Shown: positions 27,502 through 37,075, counted from the stretch's first letter. The stretch: 64,000 nucleotides of DNA from Chitinimonas viridis (GCF_030409555.1 NZ_JAUFPU010000008.1:186001-250000), one strand, 5' to 3'. The notes: a model not told the origin generated them from the sequence alone. Numbers and translations are program-made.

Positions 27502-28486
27502 GGTTTTCCCAGTTGATACGGGTTTGCTGCTCATAGTGGCGAATAAAGGCGATGACCGAGCGATCGGCCGGTGTGGGGTTGCGGAAGTCGAAGCGTATGG
27601 TCTGGAATACCCGTGTATCGCCCAGGGCAAAGTAACGGGCGCCTACGCGGGTGATCAGCAGGGCCAACTGGTCGCGCAACCAGCCCAGAGGGCCGGCGTG
27701 GCGACGGGTCAGTGCGATAGCCCAGCCCTCGGTCTTGCCCTCCTGGGTCCGGCGTAGCGCGAACATCACATGCAGGTGGAGGAAATCCGGGCCGAAACTG
27801 GCTACACCGACGTGGCCATACCAGTAGGTGGTCTCGTAGTACAGTGGGCCGCGATAGAATCGTCCCAGCAGGCGCCCCAGCCAATGATGGCGGGGTAGGG
27901 TGCCGGTATTGCGAAAATGCAGGGTGTGCTGGCCCTGAGGCGTGGCCGTCAGCGACAGGATATGGCCAGGTAGCTTGTGTACGGTCTGGAAGTGGTGCTC
28001 GTCGATGGCATTGATCATCACCACATTGGGGTGGCAGCCCTTGATGAAATGGTTGCCTAGCTGCCAGCGCAGGGGCTGCGCCGTGAGCTCTGGCGGCATG
28101 GGCAGGAAGGGGCCGGCTTGGGCGCCTGGCCAGATCCAGATCAGCCCGTAGTGTTCCTCAACCGGCCAGGATTGCGCACGTATGCCACCACCATCACGCT
28201 TGAGGCAGGGAATATCGGCACAGCGGCCATCGGCCTCGAAGCGCCAGTTATGAAAGAAACAGCGCAAAGACTCACCCATCACCCGGCCCTCAGCCAGATG
28301 GGCGCCCATATGGGGGCAGTGGGCATCGAAGACATGGACCTTGCCGCTGGCTGATCGCCAGACCGCCAATTGCTTGTCGGACAGTTCGACCGCTCTGACC
28401 TGGCCTGGCTTGAGCTGGTGCGAGGGCAGCAGCCAGTACCAGCCCTCGACCAGCAGGGGCTGGTTGAACTGCTTCAGCTCGCTCAT
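27491..28486 (-). CDS. Rieske non-haem iron oxygenase (second of two)
   Basis: A 331-residue oxygenase. The Rieske ligands are C57/H59 (CPHM) and C76/H79 (CFFHNW). The mononuclear iron site is MINAIDEHHFQTVH. It is only distantly similar to the Rieske protein at 22565 and is therefore likely to act on a different position or substrate. The start at 28486 gives ATGA coupling; an ATG nine bases upstream (28495) is possible. Confidence 0.88.
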   Translation of the reverse strand: MSELKQFNQPLLVEGWYWLLPSHQLKPGQVRAVELSDKQLAVWRSASGKVHVFDAHCPHMGAHLAEGRVMGESLRCFFHNWRFEADGRCADIPCLKRDGGGIRAQSWPVEEHYGLIWIWPGAQAGPFLPMPPELTAQPLRWQLGNHFIKGCHPNVVMINAIDEHHFQTVHKLPGHILSLTATPQGQHTLHFRNTGTLPRHHWLGRLLGRFYRGPLYYETTYWYGHVGVASFGPDFLHLHVMFALRRTQEGKTEGWAIALTRRHAGPLGWLRDQLALLITRVGARYFALGDTRVFQTIRFDFRNPTPADRSVIAFIRHYEQQTRINWENHDT

Positions 28487-29211
28487 GCCTGACATGGATT
28501 GCTCGCTCCTTTGTGCAGCAGGCGCTGTGCCAGTGGGCGCAGGTTGTCTGGGGCCAGTTCGCACAGGCAGCAGAGTTCGTGGCCCTGGGCATAGCCGGGG
28601 TTGCGCTCCAGAAAGAAACGCACGGCTGGATGGTGCTGCTCCCGTGGGTTGACCCTTGCCAGGTCATCCTGCAGGTGCCCTTGCGATTGCGGAAAACGCA
28701 CAATGCCCTGCTCGGCCTGGTAGTGCGCGCCAAACCGGTCTTGCGCCAGCCTGTGTAGCAGGCTGGCTTCGAAAGCCGGCGTGGGATGTTGCCAGTGCGG
28801 ATAGAAGCAGCGGGCAAATGCCGGTAGATAGCGATAGGTACGATGGCCCTTGGAAATCAGGAACCAATACCAGCTTGCCTGGGGTGCCTGGCTACGCAAT
28901 TGACCTGCCAGCCGCAGCCAGTTGAAGGCCAGTCCCTGCTCGCCCCAGTGGGCTCGGTCTATCACGGTATCGCCGGAGTAGACGATACGGCAGTCCCTGT
29001 CCTGATGCGATACAGCGTAGACATGCAGCGTGGAAAAACCCTGCAACTGCGCTTGTGCATCCGTCAGCAGCAATACCCATTGCTTGGCTGCCAGATCCTC
29101 TTCGAACCGTTGCCGGTCGGTGGCGGCGTAGTGGCGGGCCAGCAAGGCATACATCTGGTCGCGTGTGGCATCGTCCAGTGCAGCGACGTCGTGTAAGCGG
29201 CAGCTCAGCAT
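28483..29211 (-). CDS. GNAT-like/hypothetical protein
   Basis: A 242-residue soluble protein. The N-terminal 120 residues resemble a GNAT acyltransferase (LARHYAATDRQRFEEDLAAKQWVLLL, QLQGFSTLHVYAV, RIVYSGDTVIDRAHWGEQGL). The C-terminal half has FLERNPGYAQGHELCCLCELAP with a Cys-rich stretch. Family unknown to me; the fold assignment is tentative. It overlaps the genes on both sides and must be co-translated with them. Confidence 0.5.
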   Translation of the reverse strand: MLSCRLHDVAALDDATRDQMYALLARHYAATDRQRFEEDLAAKQWVLLLTDAQAQLQGFSTLHVYAVSHQDRDCRIVYSGDTVIDRAHWGEQGLAFNWLRLAGQLRSQAPQASWYWFLISKGHRTYRYLPAFARCFYPHWQHPTPAFEASLLHRLAQDRFGAHYQAEQGIVRFPQSQGHLQDDLARVNPREQHHPAVRFFLERNPGYAQGHELCCLCELAPDNLRPLAQRLLHKGASNPCQA

Positions 29212-29816
29212 GCCAGCCTCGGCTTGGTGCCAGCCAGGCGTAGACACAGGGCAGCCACGCATAGCCCACCCAGTACATCAACGAGGCGGTGCTGTCGGGT
29301 AGTGAGTACCGACAGTACGATCAATGCTGCCCAGCCAGGTGCCAGGAGGTGCCAGATACCGCCACGGCCAGCCAGTAGCCAAGCGGCAAGGCTGGCCAGC
29401 GACACATGCAGGGAGGGAAAGCAGTTGCCTGCGACATCCAGCTCATAAAACCAATGCCATGCCTGTTGGGTCCAGCCGCCGATGGCCCGCATTTCCTGGC
29501 CCACCGTGGTGGGCCAGACCAAGAAGATGGCGCAGCTGATGACGGTGGCGGCCAGCATGGCATAGTAAGCGCGGCTGAGCCTGAGGCTGTCGCGCTCCAG
29601 CATAAAGGCCAGCGGCAGTAGCACGAACTGCGACAGGTAGAGCCACAGGCTGGCAGGCCAGGCGGGAATCAGGGCATCCAGCGCGGTGAGCGGCAAATAG
29701 CGCGCACGCGTATACGCCAGCGCATGGCTGCCCAGATAGCACAGGCAGAACAATAGATAGCCCAGGCCCAATGCGGCCAGGCGATTGCCAGGGGTGATGG
29801 CGGGCAGGGGCATCAT
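29205..29816 (-). CDS. PAP2-family membrane phosphatase/lipid transferase
   Basis: A 203-residue membrane protein with about five helices and the active-site blocks CFPSLHVSLA and TTRQHRLVDVLGG of the PAP2 superfamily. WPTTVGQE before the helix recalls inositol-phosphoceramide synthase-like members (Aur1/IPCS), which move a phosphate head group between lipids. The canonical first block KxxxxxxRP is not obvious. The start at 29816 follows from an ATGA overlap with the amidohydrolase. Confidence 0.8.
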   Translation of the reverse strand: MMPLPAITPGNRLAALGLGYLLFCLCYLGSHALAYTRARYLPLTALDALIPAWPASLWLYLSQFVLLPLAFMLERDSLRLSRAYYAMLAATVISCAIFLVWPTTVGQEMRAIGGWTQQAWHWFYELDVAGNCFPSLHVSLASLAAWLLAGRGGIWHLLAPGWAALIVLSVLTTRQHRLVDVLGGLCVAALCLRLAGTKPRLAC

Positions 29817-31915
29817 GGCTTCACCCTGGCCTGGACACGTGCCAGCTCGGCCGCGTAGCGGCCGCTGAGTGCCAGCGCCGCCAGCTTGAGCAGGGCGTGC
29901 ATGGCGCGCCATGAAAACAGCGCGTCTCGACCATCCACATGGCTGGGCTCGAAGCGGGCATGCCCAAACTGGCCCAGCAGGTTGGACAGCGGCACACCCA
30001 GCAGCCACCACGGATTCAGACTGAACACGGCGATCAGGGCCGAGCCATACATGAGGATGACGGCCAGCACATGCAACCAGATATTGGGCCAGCTTTGGTG
30101 CTTCATGACAAAGATATCCCAGTATCGCTCCAGGCCGTGGTCGTACTGCAGATCGCTGATGCGATCGCGATAGCGTTGCTGCACAGCGGTACGGCCATGG
30201 ATGGGGGTACGGGGGCGTAGCAGTTGGCCGGCCTGTTCGCGGCCCAGTGCGGGCAGGGGCTTGCCTTGGTCCAGCAAGGGCTTGCCGGCAACCCAGACTG
30301 CCCTGACCGGTGGGGTCTGTTCACGGTTGACCATGCGGGGCATGCCACCCAGTTCGTCGGCTTGCTCCAGCAGGGGTTCAGGCCGGGCCTGCGCCAGGGC
30401 GGCGGGATCCAGCAGGGCCAGGTCGGCACGCTTACCGATGGCTAGCACGCCGACATCGAGATTGAGCCAGGCAGCGGGCTCGCCTGTGACACGGGCAACT
30501 GCGCGCTCGACGGGCATGAAGCCGGTTTGTACGGCTTGTCGGAGCAGCGAGACGGCACCATCGAAATAAGCCAGATTGGCGCCATGGGCGCCTGCATCGG
30601 TGAAGCCGGGCAGGATGTAGGGCTGGGACATCAGCTGCTGCCGTATGCCGGCGCGGTTGTTGGCGCCGGAGGCCTGCCAGCGGAAGGCGGTGTCGGCCTC
30701 GCTCAGTAGCTCGATGAACAGCGCCATGGCCGGCATGCCCAGCTCGGCGGCCACGGCCGCCACCGTCTGGCCCTGCCAGGCGGCCTGGGGGGCGGTGACG
30801 ATAAGGATGCGGGCAAAGTCCCGGTGAAAGGTCTTGATGCCGGGGCGCTGCCAATCGGCGGCAAACTGTTCCTTGAAACCCGGTGTCTGCCATAGCGCCC
30901 GGCGTTGCTCCGGGGTATCGGTATTGTTGAGCTGCACCCCGCTGGGGAACTCTTCGAACAGCGGGGTGATAGGCCCGTCGGAATACAGGGTGAACGGCTC
31001 GGTCAGCGTCTGCATGCGCAGATTGTTGCCGAGCAGGCGGTTATAGCACCATAGCAGCGGTGCATAGAGCCGCCACAGCAGCGGCTGGGTGTCGATATCG
31101 AGCGCAGACAGCAGCGTCATGCGCAGCGGTGGCCGGCGCCAATGGCCTGCACCCAGCCGCAGTATGTGCCAGACCGATTGCTGTCGTTCCGGATTGGGTG
31201 TGACCTGGAATACGGCATCGCGCTCGCGGCAGGCATCGGCCAGGGCGGCGTATTCGGCGTAATCGGCATGGTGCGAGGGCAGGGCCCGGCCGGCCCAGGC
31301 GCCATGCACCTTGTGCCAGTGCACCATATCGACCGACAGACCGCAGAATCCGGCAGCCAAGCCCTCGTCGGCCAGGGCCCGCATGGCGCTGATTTCGGCG
31401 GGCGTGGCATGGGCGCTGACGCTGCGCGCCAGCCCCATGACCTTGACCCGCAAAGCGCTGTGGCCGAGGAGTACGGCCACATTGGGGCCCAGTGGCAGTT
31501 GCGCCAAGTGGTCGAGATAGCGGTCCAGGCTGGTCCAACTGGCAGCTTGCGCCAGCCATCGCTGAATCAGGGGCCGGGGCAGGGTTTCCACACGCTGGAA
31601 GATGTCCGCCAGGTCGGCCGGGTCGCCGCAAGCGACAGACAGGCTGCAATTGCCCATCAATACCGTGGTAACGCCATGCCGTACCGATTCGCTCAGGCCT
31701 GGTGCGACTTCCACTTCCAGATCGTAATGGGTGTGGATATCGACAAAGCCGGGCGTGAGCCACAGGCCGTCGGCATCCACCACCTGCCGTGCCGGCGCGC
31801 TGATGGCGGGTGCCAACTGGCTGATCTTGCCCGCAAGTATGCCTACGTCCAGCTTTTGCGGAGCATGGCCCCGGCCATCGAAAACCAGGGCATTACGTAT
31901 CAGGACATCAAGCAT
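29813..31915 (-). CDS. Amidohydrolase fused to an Mpo1/DUF962-like membrane domain
   Basis: A 700-residue protein. Residues 1-570 are an N-acyl-D-amino-acid deacylase-type amidohydrolase with metal motifs TPGFVDIHTHYDLE, VLLGHSALR and GFTDAGAHGANLAYFDGA. After a linker, the C-terminal 120 residues hold two to three hydrophobic helices and resemble DUF962/Mpo1 (RYWDIFVMKHQSWPNIWLH, GHARFEPSHVDGRDALFSWR), a family including a yeast dioxygenase that shortens 2-hydroxy fatty acids. This is an unusual fusion. Confidence 0.75.
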   Translation of the reverse strand: MLDVLIRNALVFDGRGHAPQKLDVGILAGKISQLAPAISAPARQVVDADGLWLTPGFVDIHTHYDLEVEVAPGLSESVRHGVTTVLMGNCSLSVACGDPADLADIFQRVETLPRPLIQRWLAQAASWTSLDRYLDHLAQLPLGPNVAVLLGHSALRVKVMGLARSVSAHATPAEISAMRALADEGLAAGFCGLSVDMVHWHKVHGAWAGRALPSHHADYAEYAALADACRERDAVFQVTPNPERQQSVWHILRLGAGHWRRPPLRMTLLSALDIDTQPLLWRLYAPLLWCYNRLLGNNLRMQTLTEPFTLYSDGPITPLFEEFPSGVQLNNTDTPEQRRALWQTPGFKEQFAADWQRPGIKTFHRDFARILIVTAPQAAWQGQTVAAVAAELGMPAMALFIELLSEADTAFRWQASGANNRAGIRQQLMSQPYILPGFTDAGAHGANLAYFDGAVSLLRQAVQTGFMPVERAVARVTGEPAAWLNLDVGVLAIGKRADLALLDPAALAQARPEPLLEQADELGGMPRMVNREQTPPVRAVWVAGKPLLDQGKPLPALGREQAGQLLRPRTPIHGRTAVQQRYRDRISDLQYDHGLERYWDIFVMKHQSWPNIWLHVLAVILMYGSALIAVFSLNPWWLLGVPLSNLLGQFGHARFEPSHVDGRDALFSWRAMHALLKLAALALSGRYAAELARVQARVKP

Positions 31916-31954
31916 GGTGGGTGGGGGCCAGGGTGGGCCTCGGATGGGAGCGCG

Positions 31955-33601
31955 TCACGGTGCATCCTGGCGGTATAGATAGAAGCGCTCCTTGCGATCG
32001 CCAGGCCGGTTTCCCTGCCAGACCAGTTGCCAGCCGGGCGGCGGATTGAGTGCTTCGCTGCCGCCCTGGCGCAGCAACCAGTCGCAACCATGATTGGGGT
32101 GGATTTCGCGGCGCAGGGTGGACAAGCCCAGGTAGTAATGCAGGATGGCACGCTGGCTGGCTTGCAGGTTCTCGCTGGCGATGCAGCCGGTCTTGGGCAG
32201 TGAGGGGGCAATGGCGCGGGCGAAGTCGCGGTAGCTGGTGCGGGCATTGACCCAGTTGCCAGCAATCAGCACCGCCAAGCCCCAGCACAGGGTAATGCCG
32301 GCGGCCCAGTTGGTGACTGCTTGTCGGCCCACCGGGCGGCGGCGCGATACGGCCCATAGCCAGGCCAGGGTAAAGCCCAGGCAAAGCAGCAGCGCCAGGA
32401 TGCTGAAAGTGGGACTGAAGCTGGGGGCCAATTCCTGAATACGGCCGCTGAGCCGCACCGGCAAGCCGAAATGCATGGCCAGCCAGCAGACCCACAGGAA
32501 CAGGGCCAACAGGCCGAAGGTCATGACCCCGAACCAGTTGACGAAAGCCGAGGCCCCGCGCCGCAGTACATCCAGCCCTACCGCACCTATCCAGGCCAGG
32601 GGCGGCAGCAGCAGCAGGGCATAGCCAGCACGGCCGCTATTGGACAGCAGCAGGCATAGCAGTGCCAGGGCGGCCGCCACCAGCGGCAGCTGGAAGCGCG
32701 GTTGCATCAGTCGCTCACGCTGCATCCACAGGGTCGCCGCCGCGAGGAACCAGGCGGGCCAGGCAAACCAGGGCAGTAACCGCAGGTAGTAGCCGAAGGG
32801 GTGGCCCAGTTGCACCTGCGCAAAGCCGCCAAAGAAGCCCAGGGCATAATGATCACGCCACTGGCCATAGGCTGCGGCGGAGGCATGGCTGAGGGCCATG
32901 GGCCAGGCAGCTACCAGCGGTAGCGCAATAGCCAGCGCGATCAACAGGACAAGGCCATAGCGGGGAAAGCGCCAGGCCCGGAAGAGCGGCAGGAGCAGGG
33001 CCAGCAGGAGCAGCATGGCGGGTTCGGCCAGGCTGCCGGCCAGACCGCAGGTGGCCAGCGCTGCACCCAGTATGGCGGCGGCCGGATAGGGGCGACGCGG
33101 CGCCAGTGCCAGGGCGTAACCACCCCAGCACCAGCCGGCCAGGACGACCACATCGGTCGTCAGCGCATGGCCTGGCAGCAGCAGCCCCGCGCAGCCTATC
33201 AGTATCAGCACGGCACTACGGCCGTGCCGGCGACCGATCAACTCGCGCGCCGTCATGCCGGTTCCCCACAGGGCCAGGGCCATAAAGCAGCCTGTGGCCA
33301 ACCGGGCGCCTTCATGCAGGCTGAGCCCTAACCACTGGCCCAGCCAGGCTAAGCCTGTGGCGACCCAATAGAACAAGGGCGCGCGTTCCACCCAGGCCTC
33401 GCCGGCCAGCATGGGCAGGCTGAGTGGATGACCATCGATAAAATGCCGGACGATATCGGCGACGATGGGTTCATCAGGCTTGAGTGGTTCGAGGCCCAGC
33501 AGGCCGGGTAGCAGCCAGGCCAGGCATAACAGGAGCAGCAGCCAGGGTTTTTCGGTGGCAGGCGGCAGGTCCTGTTCGTGAGGAGGGGTGTAGGTCAGCA
33601 T
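31955..33601 (-). CDS. ArnT-like GT-C membrane glycosyltransferase
   Basis: A 548-residue integral membrane protein with about twelve helices. The periplasmic acidic motif LEPLKPDEPIVADI after the first helix, the later ERAPLFYW and the C-terminal soluble domain match the ArnT/PMT family, which transfers sugars from undecaprenyl phosphate to lipids or proteins. It is the first gene of the seven-gene minus-strand unit and may glycosylate the pathway product or lipid A. Confidence 0.8.
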   Translation of the reverse strand: MLTYTPPHEQDLPPATEKPWLLLLLCLAWLLPGLLGLEPLKPDEPIVADIVRHFIDGHPLSLPMLAGEAWVERAPLFYWVATGLAWLGQWLGLSLHEGARLATGCFMALALWGTGMTARELIGRRHGRSAVLILIGCAGLLLPGHALTTDVVVLAGWCWGGYALALAPRRPYPAAAILGAALATCGLAGSLAEPAMLLLLALLLPLFRAWRFPRYGLVLLIALAIALPLVAAWPMALSHASAAAYGQWRDHYALGFFGGFAQVQLGHPFGYYLRLLPWFAWPAWFLAAATLWMQRERLMQPRFQLPLVAAALALLCLLLSNSGRAGYALLLLPPLAWIGAVGLDVLRRGASAFVNWFGVMTFGLLALFLWVCWLAMHFGLPVRLSGRIQELAPSFSPTFSILALLLCLGFTLAWLWAVSRRRPVGRQAVTNWAAGITLCWGLAVLIAGNWVNARTSYRDFARAIAPSLPKTGCIASENLQASQRAILHYYLGLSTLRREIHPNHGCDWLLRQGGSEALNPPPGWQLVWQGNRPGDRKERFYLYRQDAP

Positions 33602-33830
33602 GGTGCAGCGGGTTGGGGCAATGTGCGCAGTCTAGCAGGGAGCACAAAGCGTGAGGCGTATCGCTTGGTGGGTAGTGGGTGTGGCCACCGTACCGATAGG
33701 CGGGGAAAACGGTATGCAAGCCGAGGGCGCAAACGTAAATGTATGCAGCAAGAGGTTGCCGCCGGTCGTAATAGCAGTACGGTCAGCTCGCGCAACTATG
33801 TCAGCAGCTTTGCCTGTGGCCGGAAAAACA

Positions 33831-33856
33831 AAAAAGGCAGCCTGGGCTGCCTTTTT
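33831..33856. terminator. Bidirectional terminator before rpmE2
   Basis: The stem AAAAAGGCAGC (33831-33841) and GCTGCCTTTTT (33846-33856) has a four-base loop and a T-run in both directions. It ends rpmE2 transcription on the minus strand. Confidence 0.85.
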
Positions 33857-33872
33857 GCATGCGTAGCAGGAA

Positions 33873-34133
33873 TTACTTCTTGCTGTACATGGAGAACTTG
33901 TTGTTGAACTTCTCGATACGGCCGGCGGTATCGACGATCTTTTGCTTGCCGGTGTAGAAGGGGTGCGATTCGGACGAAACGTCCAGACGAACCACAGGGT
34001 AGTCCTTGCCGTCGGTCCACTTCATGGTTTCGGCGCCACGGGCCTTCATGGTGGTACGGGTCAGGAATTTGAAGTCAACGCTTGCATCAAAGAAGATGAT
34101 TTCGTTGTATTCGGGGTGAATGCCAGCTTTCAT
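33873..34133 (-). CDS. rpmE2: 50S ribosomal protein L31 type B
   Basis: An 86-residue L31 of the type B (zinc-free) form: it lacks the CxxC pair of the zinc-binding L31 and carries the longer C-terminal segment ([21 protein letters not shown]). It begins [16 protein letters not shown]. Type B forms replace the zinc form under zinc limitation in many bacteria, often under Zur control. I do not see a clear Zur box. Confidence 0.95.
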   Translation of the reverse strand: MKAGIHPEYNEIIFFDASVDFKFLTRTTMKARGAETMKWTDGKDYPVVRLDVSSESHPFYTGKQKIVDTAGRIEKFNNKFSMYSKK

Positions 34134-34240
34134 TTCGGGAGTCCCTTAGCTAAAGGAGGGCCTGGGTTGTGCAGTGCCCGGTCTTACGTAGAAAAGTTCG
34201 CGATTATGCGACATAGTCCCTTGATTGAGCAAGGTAAAAC

Positions 34241-34942
34241 TTAGCTGCGCTCATGGCGTTCCAGCCAAATCAGCTGGTTGGCGATGGCCTGCCCGATGCT
34301 GGCGGCCTCGGCGGGGTGGTTGGTGATGGTTTTGTCGTTGATGGGCCGGAAGCTATGGTCGCCAGGTAATACGTTGACCCAGGCCTGTGGCGGACCCTGT
34401 CTAAGGGCTGCATAAAGGTGGGGTAGCGGGCAGATGCCATCTTCGGCGCCCACGATGAACTGCAGTGGGCGCGTCTCACTGGCGAGTCCGGGGTAGTGCC
34501 GGATAGCGTCGCCCGGCTGCGGCAAGATCGGGGTGTAGAGCGTCAGCCCTGTCAGTTGCGGGTCTTGCTGAAATAATCGATAGGCGACGACGGAGCCCAG
34601 GGACTTGCCTGTGATGAAGATGCGTTCAGGATCAACCCCTGCTTGCTGGCGCAGGTAGGCGAGCGCGGCTTGGGCGTCTTCCATCTCTGCCTGCAGCGTC
34701 TCGCTTGCGCGTCCGCCAGCCTGGAAAAAGTGCCAGTCAAACCGCAGGGTCATATAGCCTGCAGCGGCCGCACGCTCTGCCAGCTGTTTGAGCAAGGGGC
34801 TGTCGCGATGATAGCCCTGACCAGGTGCAATCAGCAGGGCGGGCTTGAGTGAGGCATCGTTGCGAACCGCACTGGCCAGTGTAGCGTGCAGTACCTGATC
34901 CTGGGTTGTGCTGATCTTTACTGGGGTCGTTTGAATCGACAT
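34241..34942 (-). CDS. Alpha/beta hydrolase (KANL3/Tex30-like)
   Basis: A 233-residue cytoplasmic hydrolase. The nucleophile elbow GKSLGS, an acid loop VGAEDGICP and a histidine loop GDHSFRP give a plausible catalytic triad. The N-terminal ALLIAPGQGYHRDSPLL and FDWHFFQAGGRAS are typical of the dienelactone-hydrolase-like KANL3/Tex30 group. Substrate unknown. It sits downstream of rho, separated by a terminator. Confidence 0.8.
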   Translation of the reverse strand: MSIQTTPVKISTTQDQVLHATLASAVRNDASLKPALLIAPGQGYHRDSPLLKQLAERAAAAGYMTLRFDWHFFQAGGRASETLQAEMEDAQAALAYLRQQAGVDPERIFITGKSLGSVVAYRLFQQDPQLTGLTLYTPILPQPGDAIRHYPGLASETRPLQFIVGAEDGICPLPHLYAALRQGPPQAWVNVLPGDHSFRPINDKTITNHPAEAASIGQAIANQLIWLERHERS

Positions 34943-34968
34943 GTTGATGGGTATGGTTGGCCAATAAA

Positions 34969-34995
34969 AAAGCGGGTGACACTGTCACCCGCTTT
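34969..34995 (-). terminator. Terminator of rho
   Basis: A perfect 12-bp stem (34969-34980 with 34984-34995) has a three-base loop. Read on the minus strand, it ends in CGCTTTTTTATT. Confidence 0.9.
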
Positions 34996-35011
34996 CTGAA
35001 CCAGCGTCGCC

Positions 35012-36262
35012 TTAGCGGCGCATGGAGTCGAAGAAGTCGTTGTTGTTCTTGGTCTGCTTGACCTTGCCCAACAGGAAGTCCATCGCCTCCAGCTCGTCCA
35101 TCGGGTAGAGCAACTTGCGCAGCACCCAGATCTTTTGCAGCTGTTCCTGTGGGATCAGCAGCTCTTCGCGGCGGGTGCCGGAACGGTTGACGTTGATGGC
35201 CGGGTAGATACGCTTCTCGGCCATACGGCGGTCGAGATGCAGTTCCATGTTGCCGGTACCCTTGAATTCTTCGTAGATCACGTCATCCATACGGCTGCCG
35301 GTATCGGTCAGGGCAGTCGCAATGATGGTGAGCGAGCCACCTTCTTCAATATTGCGGGCAGCACCGAAGAAACGCTTGGGCTTTTGCAGGGCGTTGGCGT
35401 CCACACCACCTGTCAGTACCTTGCCGGAGGCAGGGATGACCGTGTTGTAGGCACGAGCCAGGCGGGTGATGGAATCCAGCAGGATGACCACATCCTTCTT
35501 GTGCTCGACCAGGCGCTTGGCCTTCTCGATGACCATTTCGGCAACTTGCACATGGCGGGTAGGTGGCTCGTCAAAGGTCGAGGCCACCACTTCGCCGCGC
35601 ACAGTACGCGTCATCTCGGTCACTTCTTCCGGGCGCTCATCTATCAGCAGGACGATGAGGATGACATCCGGGTGGTTCGAGGTGATGGCGTGGGCAATAT
35701 GAGTCAGCATCACCGTCTTGCCTGACTTGGGCGGGGCGACCAGCAAGCCGCGCTGTCCCTTGCCTATGGGGGCAATCAGGTCGATGACGCGACCGGTGAT
35801 GTTCTCATCGGCCTTGATGTCGCGTTCCAGCGTCATGCGCTCGGACGGGAACAGCGGCGTCAGGTTTTCGAACAGGATTTTGTTCTTGGTGGCTTCGGGC
35901 GTGTCGTTATTGACACGGTCCACCTTCACCAGGGCGAAGTAGCGCTCGCCATCCTTGGGCGTGCGTATCTCGCCTTCGATGGTATCGCCGGTGTGCAGGT
36001 TGAAGCGACGTATCTGGCTGGGGCTGACGTAGATGTCGTCGGGGCCGGCCAGGTAGCTGGTGTCGGGGCTGCGCAGAAAGCCAAAACCATCGGGCAGCAC
36101 TTCAAGGGTGCCATCACCGAAGATGCTCTCGCCTTTCTTGGCCTGGCTTTTCAGCAGGGCGAAGATCAGGTCTTGCTTGCGCATCCGGTTTGCACCGTCG
36201 ATGTCGGTGGCCATATCGACCAGTTCGGACACGTGTTTGTGCTTGAGATCGGACAAATGCAT
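35012..36262 (-). CDS. rho: Transcription termination factor Rho
   Basis: A 416-residue hexameric RNA-dependent ATPase that terminates transcription. It has an N-terminal helical domain, an RNA-binding cold-shock-like domain ([26 protein letters not shown]), the Q-loop/Walker [15 protein letters not shown] and Walker [14 protein letters not shown]. Length is normal. TrxA lies upstream on the same strand, as often seen in proteobacteria. A 170-bp leader with a strong palindrome precedes it. Confidence 0.98.
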   Translation of the reverse strand: MHLSDLKHKHVSELVDMATDIDGANRMRKQDLIFALLKSQAKKGESIFGDGTLEVLPDGFGFLRSPDTSYLAGPDDIYVSPSQIRRFNLHTGDTIEGEIRTPKDGERYFALVKVDRVNNDTPEATKNKILFENLTPLFPSERMTLERDIKADENITGRVIDLIAPIGKGQRGLLVAPPKSGKTVMLTHIAHAITSNHPDVILIVLLIDERPEEVTEMTRTVRGEVVASTFDEPPTRHVQVAEMVIEKAKRLVEHKKDVVILLDSITRLARAYNTVIPASGKVLTGGVDANALQKPKRFFGAARNIEEGGSLTIIATALTDTGSRMDDVIYEEFKGTGNMELHLDRRMAEKRIYPAINVNRSGTRREELLIPQEQLQKIWVLRKLLYPMDELEAMDFLLGKVKQTKNNNDFFDSMRR

Positions 36263-36432
36263 GTGCGGGTAGACTTTCCAGTCTTGGTGGAGGGAGTTTG
36301 TTTTTTGGAGGTAAGGATAGATCGGCTGGGAGCCGGAATCGCCGGAATGGGTTCATCGGCGATTGAACAGGTTTGAACGCAGCTTAGTTGCGGCTTGTGC
36401 TGCTGTCAATGCTGAATGCAGGTTCTCGCAAC

Positions 36433-36467
36433 AACGCCGCTGCTTGTGTTGCACAAGTAGCGGCGTT
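36433..36467. terminator. Near-perfect 16-bp palindrome between trxA and rho
   Basis: The 16-bp arms (36433-36448 with 36452-36467) contain one G-T mismatch and a three-base TTG loop. No T-run follows on either strand, so it may be a weak terminator after trxA or an attenuator-like structure in the rho leader. Confidence 0.55.
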
Positions 36468-36529
36468 TGAGCCAGCTTGCGGGCATTGCGGCCACCCCAT
36501 CAGAACGCGGGTGGCGGCATGTGCCTCGT

Positions 36530-36871
36530 TCAGGCTGCGGCTTGCAGGTGGCTGTCGATAAAGGCCGTCAGTTGCGATTTGGATAGGGCGCCTACCTTGG
36601 TGGCAACCACTTCGCCGCCATTGAACAGCATCAGGGTGGGGATGCCACGGATGCCGTACTTGGGCGGGGTAGCCTGGTTCTCGTCGATATTGAGCTTGGA
36701 TACCTTGAGCTTGCCGCTGTACTCGTTGGCCACCTCATCGAGGATGGGGGCGATCATCTTGCAAGGGCCACACCATTCGGCCCAGTAGTCAACCAGCACG
36801 GGGCCGGCAGCCTGCAGGACTTCGGCTTCAAAACTGGCGTCAGAGACGTGATGGATCAGTTCGCTACTCAT
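36530..36871 (-). CDS. trxA: Thioredoxin
   Basis: A 113-residue cytoplasmic dithiol reductant with the active site WCGPC in [15 protein letters not shown], the cis-Pro loop [11 protein letters not shown] and the usual C-terminal helix. The frame extends 59 residues upstream without homology, so the ATG at 36871 (MSSELIHHV) is taken as the start. It lies upstream of rho on the same strand. Confidence 0.96.
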   Translation of the reverse strand: MSSELIHHVSDASFEAEVLQAAGPVLVDYWAEWCGPCKMIAPILDEVANEYSGKLKVSKLNIDENQATPPKYGIRGIPTLMLFNGGEVVATKVGALSKSQLTAFIDSHLQAAA

Positions 36872-36996
36872 GGATTTTCTCCGATTCATTGGACGTGGCC
36901 GGTGCGAATCCGGCGATGGCTGCATCGTACCCGATTGGGTACTCAACCGAAAAGCAACAACTGATTGATTGTTTGTATGGAGGCGATAGTGGGGCG

Positions 36997-37075
36997 GGTT
37001 CAGGCTGCTTCGACGGCTAGCACCGGAGCTTCGCTGGCGCCTGCTCAAGCGTCATCACCCGGCCATGAGCTGAGT
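36997..37075 (+). repeat. Intergenic direct repeat, copy 1 (79 bp)
   Basis: It starts GGTTCAGGCTGCTTCGACGG and ends CCCGGCCATGAGCTGAGT. It is about three-quarters identical by eye to copy 2 at 37189-37268, and each copy holds an internal stem around GGCGCC. Confidence 0.8.

Noticed and set aside
19717-33601. Cluster as a bacterial sterol pathway (Rieske plus reductase as in C4 demethylation)
   Set aside because: No squalene epoxidase or cyclase gene is present; only partial resemblance.
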